From: Nitrososphaerales archaeon TH526
GTDB taxonomy: Archaea; Thermoproteota; Nitrososphaeria; Nitrososphaerales; Nitrososphaeraceae
Reading direction: 5' to 3'
Length of the DNA: 8,477 bases
Assembly: GCA_014523665.1 (NCBI GenBank)
Contig: JAATVR010000530.1
Coordinates: forward strand, 1 to 8,477
This document shows positions 1 through 5,037 of this stretch, piece by piece. The position numbers and the translations under genes were made by a program. The first letter of the stretch is position 1, and each line of letters starts with the position of its first letter. The notes beneath the pieces are model-generated. The model did not search any database. It was not told the origin of the DNA and was given only the letters and a program-made list of their open reading frames with translations.

Positions 1-174
1 AAGGAAATGGAAGCACTAAAACACGAATATCAAGTGCGTTGTAGTCATTTCGAATTGCAGTACTCTACTAGCGATAATTCCATATGTTGCTCAATCTGTA
101 GTAAAAGATGGCTATTTCATGAAAGAAGAGGATTCCAGAACAAACTGGAGATTTATACTGCTGAAAGAAACTAA
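1..174 (+). CDS. 3' end of an unidentified protein with a zinc-ribbon-like C-terminus (partial)
   Basis: Reading frame 1 is open from the first base of the window to a TAA at 172-174, giving the last 57 residues of a protein whose start lies outside. Visible in the fragment is a Cys-x-His pair (RCSH, near residue 14) followed about 13 residues later by a Cys-Cys-x-x-Cys cluster (ICCSICSKRW), then an aromatic and basic tail. A CxH...CxxC spacing followed by Trp is what small zinc ribbons look like, so zinc binding is an inference. The rest of the protein is not visible, so no function can be given. A 66-codon frame on the opposite strand (112-312) overlaps it but has no recognisable features. 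The frame could still be open by chance. Confidence 0.42.
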   Translation, partial: KEMEALKHEYQVRCSHFELQYSTSDNSICCSICSKRWLFHERRGFQNKLEIYTAERN

Positions 175-191
175 ATTGAGCAATAGCCTGA

Positions 192-210
192 AGATATCCT
201 TTGAATATCT
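192..210. repeat. Inverted repeat just after the partial gene
   Basis: AGATAT (192-197) and ATATCT (205-210) are perfect inverted arms around a 7-base loop, 18 bases past the TAA of the first gene. It could form a short hairpin in the 3' end of that transcript. It is AT-rich, has no following T run, and could be chance. Confidence 0.25.
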
Positions 211-545
211 GTAATATGCAAACCGGTACATCCTGATCGTCTCTGAAATTGTATCCATCATATCAGAGTACAACAAGTAGCTAACAATAGAAATCAGTAA
301 GTCCTTTTCCATGATTACTAAGTAAGAAGATACTGTACTATACTTCAGATTATTCTTCTCTACACATATAGAATCATATTATACCTTGAAGGGAGCAAAT
401 TTGGAACTGTTCAATACATAATAACAAATTCTTTTTATGTTGATCTGAGATGTGTCAATACCGTTCATTGGAATGAAACCCCCTTATGATGGCTAAAAAA
501 TGAACTTAGGATAATCAAGATGCAAATAGCACGACGAAATGAAAC

Positions 546-558
546 AAAATATATAATT
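546..558 (+). promoter_or_regulatory. TATA box of the PurP-family gene
   Basis: AAAATATATAATT is the best archaeal TATA-box match in this region. Transcription would be expected to begin about 25 bases after its centre, near 577-580. This lies downstream of the ATG at 520 and about ten bases before the ATG at 589, so the box supports the later start codon. Confidence 0.6.
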
Positions 559-588
559 GTTGATAAAAGAACCTCTGAAGGCGAAGTT

Positions 589-1689
589 ATGATTTCAATG
601 AGTCAGGTTATTAGTATTGTAGACGGTTATGACAAGAAGAATATAAGTGTTGGAACAATTGGAAGCCATTCAGCCCTAGAAATTATGGATGGATGCAAAG
701 ACGAGGGACTTAAGACAGTATGCGTCTGCCAAAAAGGACGAGAGACTCCTTATCTGAGATTTAAGCGACTTGCAGACGAGATTCTCTTACTTGACAAATT
801 TTCAGATATTCTTTACAAAGAGAATATCCGGAAACTGATCGACTTAAATACAATCTTTGTAACCAATAGGGCGTTCACTGCGTACCTTGGCTATGAAGAT
901 ATAGAGAAAAATTTTTTGGTACCTCTATTTGGTAATAGGTCTCTCCTCCGTGCGGAAGAACGAGGAGAAGAATACAACCAATACAATTTACTGGAGCAGG
1001 CTAACATCAGACATCCCACTATTTTTGATAATCCCTCTGAGATAAAGGGTCTCGCAATTGTAAAAATTCCAGAAGCAACACGAAAACTGGAAAGAGCCTT
1101 CTTTATTGTTACGTCGTACGATGACTTCATTCGGAAATCAGAAATGAGGATTGAAAAAGGCATTATTAATAGAGCCGATCTTGAGAATGCGGTCATAGAA
1201 GAATATGTGATTGGCACATATTTCAATTTCAACTTCTTCTACTCACCACTGAAGAAAGAAATGGAGTTTCTTGGAATAGAAAGGAGGCTACAAACAAACC
1301 TTCACGACTTTACCACATCTATCCCTGCAAAGGAACAGATGGAAATAGAAATAGATTTGCAAAATATTGAGGTTGGCCATATGCCTGCCAGCATTAGGGA
1401 ATCTCTTCTAGAAAAGGTCTTTCTAATTGGCGATAAGTTTGCAAGTTTTGTTAACTCAAAATACTCTCCTGGTCTAATTGGACCTATTTCATTACAGAGT
1501 GTGGTGACTCGTGATCTTGAACTTATTGTTTATGACGTCTCTGTAAGAGTTCCAGGAAATCCAATTATGGCGACTACAAGTCCGTACACCAAGTATACAC
1601 ATGGTTTTGTTCTAGGGGTGGGCAGAAGAATCGCGATGGAAATTAATGAAGCATTAAAGGACCATAAAATTAACGAAATAATAACTTAG
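589..1689 (+). CDS. PurP-family ATP-grasp ligase (formate-AICAR ligase family protein)
   Basis: Characterised PurP enzymes use ATP and formate to formylate AICAR to FAICAR in archaeal purine synthesis in the cytoplasm. From the ATG at 589 the protein has 366 residues, close to the roughly 360 of known PurP. Visible motifs are the N-terminal GTIGSHSALEI (22-32), a GRE (50-52), FGNR (114-117) and LRAEER (120-125), then ATP-grasp stretches IVKIPEA (157-163), EEYVIGTYFNFNFF (204-217), GPISLQ (298-303) and DLELIVYDVSVRV (309-321). The reading frame extends up to an ATG at 520, but a TATA box lies inside that extension, so I prefer 589 (598 is also possible). Two motifs differ from the classical enzyme: the Gly-rich loop GAKGGRGYF is replaced by EATRKLERAFF, and the acidic-ARIVAGTN motif is DVSVRVPGNP. 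It is therefore likely a PurP paralogue, and its exact substrate is open. It converges with the next gene, 32 bases between stops. Confidence 0.85.
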   Translation: MISMSQVISIVDGYDKKNISVGTIGSHSALEIMDGCKDEGLKTVCVCQKGRETPYLRFKRLADEILLLDKFSDILYKENIRKLIDLNTIFVTNRAFTAYLGYEDIEKNFLVPLFGNRSLLRAEERGEEYNQYNLLEQANIRHPTIFDNPSEIKGLAIVKIPEATRKLERAFFIVTSYDDFIRKSEMRIEKGIINRADLENAVIEEYVIGTYFNFNFFYSPLKKEMEFLGIERRLQTNLHDFTTSIPAKEQMEIEIDLQNIEVGHMPASIRESLLEKVFLIGDKFASFVNSKYSPGLIGPISLQSVVTRDLELIVYDVSVRVPGNPIMATTSPYTKYTHGFVLGVGRRIAMEINEALKDHKINEIIT

Positions 1690-1721
1690 GTTCAAAGAAT
1701 AAGAGAGAATTTAAAGGAGTC

Positions 1722-2153
1722 TTATTGTTCTATTGTCTCTTCGAACAGATTCCTTCGGACATGTATAGGAATGTCGTAGTAGGCTGCCAACGCGATAGCA
1801 TCCGAAGCGCGATAGTTCCGCATGATAATGTTTTCTTTCCGATTCTTGAAGTACAGATTTGCCCTAAGAACCGATCCGCTTTGATATACGCGCACTTCTA
1901 GAAGTAACAGATCTTGGGTCACAGCTAGCTCTTCCACAAGATTATAGATTGTAGGAATGGTATTCTTATCACCTTCTTGGAATCTCGAGATGTGCCTGGC
2001 CACTTCGCCAGAGAAGGCGCGCATTGGAAATTCCTTCCCATCAAATGTTTTGAGTATGACTATCCCCTCTAGGCCTAATTGGTCTGCAAATCCAACATAG
2101 CTGATCTTGGCAACTATGTATTCATCTTCGCCCGTAGGCAAATTGGAAGACAT
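1722..2153 (-). CDS. Bifunctional nuclease family protein (DUF151/BFN domain)
   Basis: The 143-residue protein is almost entirely one BFN/DUF151 domain. Seen in the sequence: an N-terminal beta strand with VGFADQLGLEGIVILK (20-35), MRAFSGEVARHI (44-55, the family's 'I-G-x-x-E-A-x-x-I' region), IPTIYNLVEEL (66-76, the 'RP-THDLL' region), and the most conserved block, YRASDAIALAAYYDIPIHV (114-132). Family members studied in plants show DNase and RNase activity; several bacterial ones are of unknown role, so nuclease activity here is by family only. It has no signal peptide and should be cytoplasmic. The ATG at 2153 sits about 32 bases after a TATA-like CTTTAAT, matching a short leader. It stands alone, convergent with the PurP-family gene. 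Its neighbours give no clue to its substrate. Confidence 0.88.
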   Translation of the reverse strand: MSSNLPTGEDEYIVAKISYVGFADQLGLEGIVILKTFDGKEFPMRAFSGEVARHISRFQEGDKNTIPTIYNLVEELAVTQDLLLLEVRVYQSGSVLRANLYFKNRKENIIMRNYRASDAIALAAYYDIPIHVRRNLFEETIEQ

Positions 2154-2569
2154 TTTTACTTAAGATATACAATTCTAGGAATTAAAGATTACACTAGTAT
2201 ACATCTGCGTTCTTAGAGGGGGAGAAGACATTATTGATAATATAAAATACTCGCCTCTTGGAGAGCAATTTAGCCGATGCGCGAGGAGGAGTAATTATTT
2301 TTTATTCGCAGGGATAGCATTTTCAGCAGGGCACGGAATTAGATGGTCGTTAAGCACACAAATAGGTGCAAATAAGCCTGAAGAAAAAGGGGGGAATTAT
2401 CGTTGACGCCATTTGATGATATAAGGCTTTTGGTTTTTCCCTGAAGTGTTCCTTTCGATATTTGTTTCAAATTCTAACGTGCTTTTGGTGCTGTAATAAC
2501 AAAATAGGTTCGAACGATATCCGTCACTAAGGGAAGGTGCAAATGCAAAAAGAAATGAGAAGCTGTTAA
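2154..2569. other. Intergenic region of about 415 bases between divergent genes
   Basis: This holds the DUF151 promoter, a second TATA-like box TATAAAATA at 2241-2249 on the plus strand, a T run (TTTTTT, 2298-2303), and another TATA-like GATATAAGG near 2418-2426. A plus-strand frame is open from 2179 to a TGA at 2404-2406 (75 codons) and its translation looks protein-like (it contains LFAGIAFSAGHGIRW), but it has no ATG, GTG or TTG start. No tRNA is seen; the GGTTCGAAC at 2508-2516 resembles a T-loop but lacks a stem. Confidence 0.5.
2181..2188 (-). promoter_or_regulatory. TATA-like box of the DUF151 gene
   Basis: On the minus strand TCTTTAAT is centred about 32 bases ahead of the ATG at 2153, predicting transcription start a few bases before the start codon. 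A modest match, supported mainly by its position. Confidence 0.4.
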
Positions 2570-2577
2570 GTGTTAAC
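2565..2577. repeat. Inverted repeat spanning the GTG start of the cupin gene
   Basis: GTTAA (2565-2569) and TTAAC (2573-2577) are perfect arms around GTG, which is the first possible start codon of the cupin frame. The left arm includes the TAA that ends the preceding in-frame mini-ORF. It could be an operator or only a chance AT-rich palindrome. Confidence 0.3.
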
Positions 2578-3169
2578 TACAAAGACTATTTATTCAGGTA
2601 GAATTACATGGTGGGCTGTGTTCAAACAGAACTTCTACAATTCGCCAGTGAAAAAAGTGGACCAGTCGTATTTTAGAGGAGAAGTTGTCCTACAACAAGT
2701 GCTTGGTGATGAAAATTCGAAGGAATTAGAGATCTACCACGTATCTTTTAAGAACGGAGCTACTACTACAGTACATTACCACGAGACAGATCAGGTTCTG
2801 ATTGCTACAAAAGGATGTGGTATCGTAGGTATAATAAATGGGAACTCCATTGCAAATTTTGAGGTTGAAGATATTGAAACAGTCCGAATGAACAAGGAGG
2901 GAGACGTTGTGCAGATTCCTGCCTTCAAGATGCACTTTCATGGAGCAGCTTCAAAGGAAGAGTTTTCACACATAGCAATTCGTCAGATGAATTTCCTTGA
3001 CAATTCAACCAAAACAATACGCCGCGCAGAGAACAAATGGGAAAATGATATAATTTTAGAAAATAATGTGAACCTTGATTCCTCCTCTCGACGTGAAATC
3101 GCAGATAAAATTGGACGACTAATACAAAATGTGATCTATAATAATGAAGTAGCAAAGCCCTCGAAGTAG
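2570..3169 (+). CDS. Cupin-domain protein
   Basis: The 199-residue frame holds one cupin beta-barrel. Motif 1 is visible as G63-x5-H69-Y-H71-x3-Q75-x6-G82, with Gln in place of the usual Glu. Motif 2 is G111-DVVQIP-x4-H122-F-H124. H69, H71, Q75 and H122 are the probable metal ligands. Small cupins of this shape include dioxygenases, isomerases and ligand sensors; nothing here singles one out, so the substrate is unknown. After the barrel (about residue 140) comes a charged, probably helical tail of 60 residues. The start is uncertain. GTG at 2570 directly follows an in-frame TAA, and an ATG at 2543 with AAGGTG before it would otherwise read into this frame. A second GTG at 2618 is preceded by GGTGG and a TATA-like CTATTTATT (2585-2593), and would still keep the whole barrel. 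No operon partner is evident. Confidence 0.8.
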   Translation: MLTTKTIYSGRITWWAVFKQNFYNSPVKKVDQSYFRGEVVLQQVLGDENSKELEIYHVSFKNGATTTVHYHETDQVLIATKGCGIVGIINGNSIANFEVEDIETVRMNKEGDVVQIPAFKMHFHGAASKEEFSHIAIRQMNFLDNSTKTIRRAENKWENDIILENNVNLDSSSRREIADKIGRLIQNVIYNNEVAKPSK

Positions 3170-3182
3170 ACCTATTAATCGT

Positions 3183-3356
3183 TTACTGGATTATACTCAC
3201 CAATAGCCCGGTTAGAAATTCAGAGTTGAGGTTAGCTCGGAATAGCACTGCGTTTAATCTGATTTTCGCGTCACTATTGTCCGAAATTTCAACGTTTCTA
3301 ATTCTAGTCGTCATTGTGCCCTGGGAAGTTGGGAATAATGAAATAACTTGAATCAC
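3183..3356 (-). CDS. Candidate 57-residue small protein, unrecognised
   Basis: A minus-strand frame runs from a GTG at 3356 (or ATG at 3314, giving 43 residues) to TAA at 3183-3185. It remains open upstream of the GTG to 3389. The translation alternates hydrophobic and polar residues like a folded protein (for example AKIRLNAVLFRANLNSEFL). The region is otherwise an unexplained 238-base gap. No domain is recognised. There is no clear TATA box at the right distance from the GTG; a TTATTTCATTATT stretch lies about 25 bases before the ATG. Its length is within what chance can produce in AT-rich DNA. It may also be a decayed remnant of a longer gene. Confidence 0.22.
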   Translation of the reverse strand: MIQVISLFPTSQGTMTTRIRNVEISDNSDAKIRLNAVLFRANLNSEFLTGLLVSIIQ

Positions 3357-3368
3357 ATCACCAAAAGC

Positions 3369-3376
3369 ATTTAATA
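3369..3376 (+). promoter_or_regulatory. TATA box of the zinc-finger gene
   Basis: ATTTAATA is centred about 35 bases ahead of the ATG at 3408, placing transcription start within about ten bases of the start codon. Confidence 0.5.
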
Positions 3377-3407
3377 CATCGATCAGGTTTTAGTAAAATC
3401 ATATCGT

Positions 3408-3698
3408 ATGAACCTATTTCACCACACCAAATACGAGTGCGATCAAGATGGAGAGAAATTTAAGAGCTACGATGAGCTAATACAACATGCAAGACACGTT
3501 CATCACCATCCTATTGTAAAATGCCATAACTGTGGAAAAGAGTTTATACATGAAAAAGACAGGTTGCATCACGAAAGAGAAGAACATGAAAAGGTCGTAG
3601 ATTATAGATTGCACAAAAACCTGGACGCACATGGCAAGAAAACTACGCCACAAGATGAAGTATACGATCACACACGCAATTTTGGAGATAACTTTTGA
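3408..3698 (+). CDS. Small C2H2 zinc-finger protein with one intact and one degenerate finger
   Basis: The 96-residue protein has two fingers in tandem. The second is intact: C39-x2-C42-x12-H55-x4-H60, with the hydrophobic core residues F46 and L53. The first follows the same spacing (C11, F18, L24, H27, H32), but the position of the second cysteine is Asp14 (CDQD). It may bind metal through Asp, or not at all. A His-rich linker (HVHHHP, 30-35) joins the fingers. The C-terminal 35 residues are polar and probably disordered. Such small proteins are common in Nitrososphaerota and are usually assumed to bind nucleic acid or protein; the target is not known. The ATG at 3408 fits the TATA box. The gene stands alone, and the next gene in the same direction starts 227 bases later from its own promoter region. 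Confidence 0.85.
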   Translation: MNLFHHTKYECDQDGEKFKSYDELIQHARHVHHHPIVKCHNCGKEFIHEKDRLHHEREEHEKVVDYRLHKNLDAHGKKTTPQDEVYDHTRNFGDNF

Positions 3699-3745
3699 TT
3701 GTCTATTTAATGTAAGCTAAGTGTGCTCAATAAATCTCATTCAGC

Positions 3746-3756
3746 ATTTAAATAAA
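3746..3756 (+). promoter_or_regulatory. Orphan TATA box ahead of a T-run
   Basis: ATTTAAATAAA is a strong TATA-like match with no gene properly placed behind it on the plus strand; an ATG at 3768 stops after seven codons. A transcript begun near 3776 would meet TTTTTTT at 3819-3825 after about 50 bases. The core ATTTAAAT is symmetrical, so it could also work leftward. Confidence 0.3.
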
Positions 3757-3772
3757 AAACGCAGTTCATGGG

Positions 3773-3880
3773 TCACGCCGACACTGCCTGATGATCATTG
3801 CCACATCTGCATCTACAATTTTTTTCCTCGATGTGAGTTAAAGTTTTGGAAGTTGAGATACTCGCCGAAATTAGACCCAT
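3773..3880 (-). CDS. Candidate 35-residue cysteine-rich small protein
   Basis: A minus-strand frame from ATG (3878-3880) to TGA (3773-3775). The N-terminal half is rich in Ser and Thr. The C-terminal half carries EEKNCRCRCGNDH, a C-x-C-x-C-G cluster with a nearby His. Three cysteines alternating with Arg plus a His look like a metal or iron-sulfur ligand set, but no known family is recognised. A TATA-like CTTTATCG lies about 20 bases ahead of the ATG, slightly closer than ideal. It faces away from the membrane-protein gene at 3926 and would share a divergent promoter region with it. It is very short and could be accidental. Confidence 0.27.
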   Translation of the reverse strand: MGLISASISTSKTLTHIEEKNCRCRCGNDHQAVSA

Positions 3881-3891
3881 AGATGAGGTTC

Positions 3892-3904
3892 GATAAAGAT
3901 TAAT
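3892..3904 (+). promoter_or_regulatory. TATA-like region of the membrane-protein gene
   Basis: GATAAAGATTAAT lies 22-34 bases ahead of the ATG at 3926, consistent with a nearly leaderless transcript. The match to a TATA box is moderate. Confidence 0.35.
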
Positions 3905-3925
3905 GTCACAGCATGGATTTCTTCT

Positions 3926-4798
3926 ATGATGTTTAACGTCACGAATTACACAGAGCTACGAAATCGAGGTTTAAGGGTAGCTTTGTTAAGTGGTTTATCT
4001 TTGATATTGATATTTGTGATTTATAGTAGCTTATCCACACCCCGAGACAGTCAATCGCTAGGGGTGAGTTCCCGGCTCATGAATCTTGCAAACATCGTAT
4101 TGTTTTGGACTTTTGTATCCATCCCTATCTGTATCTTTGGAATTTATTTGATTTTTAGAGCTGAAACTGCTAGAGCGTACTCAAGTGGTAGCCCTTTGGG
4201 TTCCTACTTAATGATTACATTCGCTGATATTAAATATTGGCGAATTATGGCAATATCTTCTGTTGTTTACTGGATCGGCTTTGCATTCTTGTCACAAATT
4301 CTGTTATACGAACCTAATATGCCAATCGACGGATTTGGAATCGCGACTCCTTCTTTCAAGGTTACGCCATGTTGCAACCTGCCTGGATATGTTCCTATGT
4401 TGTCAGTGTATCTGACCGAGTATTTCACGATATTAATAATTCCAATCAATTTTGCACTTTCTGTTGCTATATCAGCAATGGTCGGATTTAATCTATCATT
4501 AATGGTCTCTTTCTTTGGTATGTCAAGAAATCAGAATAAGAACAAAAAACTTTCGGTAGTTAGTGGAATAGGGATTACTGCTGGGCTCTTTGTAGGTTGT
4601 CCAACTTGTGCAGGAAGTCTTATTTCTTTATTTGTAGGATTTGGATCAGGGGTAGCTGTATCAGTACTAGCTCCGTTTCAGACCCTGTTCCTTTTGATAA
4701 GTATCCCTATTCTGGTAATGTCACCATTTATAGCTTCTAAACTAATGAAAAATAGTTTCACCTGCAATTTCAGAACAAGTCCTGTCGGCGCAAAATAG
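3926..4798 (+). CDS. Multi-pass membrane protein with CC and CPTC motifs, unknown function
   Basis: A 290-residue hydrophobic protein with about six or seven membrane segments, roughly at 18-34, 54-77, 106-127, 166-198 (one long or two short), 210-240 and 243-270. A loop of about 38 residues between the third and fourth segments contains a Cys-Cys pair (C149-C150, in TPCCNLPGY). The fifth segment begins with GCPTCAG, giving C225 and C228 in a CxxC arrangement at or within the membrane. Further cysteines are C69 and C280. The membrane CPTC motif and loop CC resemble ligands or redox pairs of thiol-disulfide carriers or metal transporters, but overall I recognise no family, and CcdA/DsbD-type repeats are not evident. 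The start is ATG 3926, followed directly by a second ATG at 3929. It is convergent with asnB and has no operon partner. Confidence 0.85.
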   Translation: MMFNVTNYTELRNRGLRVALLSGLSLILIFVIYSSLSTPRDSQSLGVSSRLMNLANIVLFWTFVSIPICIFGIYLIFRAETARAYSSGSPLGSYLMITFADIKYWRIMAISSVVYWIGFAFLSQILLYEPNMPIDGFGIATPSFKVTPCCNLPGYVPMLSVYLTEYFTILIIPINFALSVAISAMVGFNLSLMVSFFGMSRNQNKNKKLSVVSGIGITAGLFVGCPTCAGSLISLFVGFGSGVAVSVLAPFQTLFLLISIPILVMSPFIASKLMKNSFTCNFRTSPVGAK

Positions 4799-5037
4799 AG
4801 GCATCGGCATATTGATTGATTATCCTCCCCATGACTCAACTGGCGAGAAAGGGTATACCAAGCTTGTAATAATAATATGTACCTGTTAACCAATCCTTCT
4901 GAACTCCATTTGGGATGTCGCCTTTCTAAGGCAACCTCAAATTCTGATACCTTTAAGGGTCAAGTACACCATTTCATACACTGCAACAAATTATTGTAGA
5001 AATGGAAATTTCGCATTATATGACGAAAGAAGTTAGT
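4799..5037. other. Convergent intergenic region between the membrane-protein gene and asnB
   Basis: Both flanking genes end here. It contains a small perfect inverted repeat, GCCTT-TCT-AAGGC (4920-4932), and a near-palindrome ACCTTTAAGGGT around 4960, which could be part of 3' ends. A 40-codon plus-strand frame (4877-4999) has no promoter or recognisable features. Nothing else is seen. Confidence 0.4.

Larger units (their letters stand above)
175..588. other. Long intergenic stretch ahead of the PurP-family gene
   Basis: About 410 bases with no convincing gene. A minus-strand frame of 66 codons (112-312) and one of 30 codons starting near 471 lack family features. Several very short plus-strand ATGs end within a few codons. 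I see no tRNA-like cloverleaf, no riboswitch I recognise, and no transposon end. The last 43 bases contain a strong TATA box for the downstream gene. The sequence 520-588 is in frame with that gene but is better read as its promoter and leader. Confidence 0.5.

Noticed and set aside
112..312. 66-codon minus-strand frame near the window start
   Set aside because: No domain or family pattern, overlaps the zinc-ribbon-like frame on the other strand, and is within chance length for AT-rich DNA. A weak TATA-like stretch upstream is not enough.
891..1232. 113-codon minus-strand frame inside the PurP-family gene
   Set aside because: Lies wholly within a well-supported gene and has no recognisable features; an antisense shadow.
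2508..2516. GGTTCGAAC resembling a tRNA T-loop
   Set aside because: No matching T-stem, anticodon arm or acceptor stem around it on either strand.
4678..4893. 71-codon minus-strand frame
   Set aside because: More than half overlaps the membrane-protein gene antisense, and its sequence shows no family features.
4877..4999. 40-codon plus-strand frame between the membrane-protein gene and asnB
   Set aside because: No properly placed TATA box or ribosome site and no recognisable sequence pattern.
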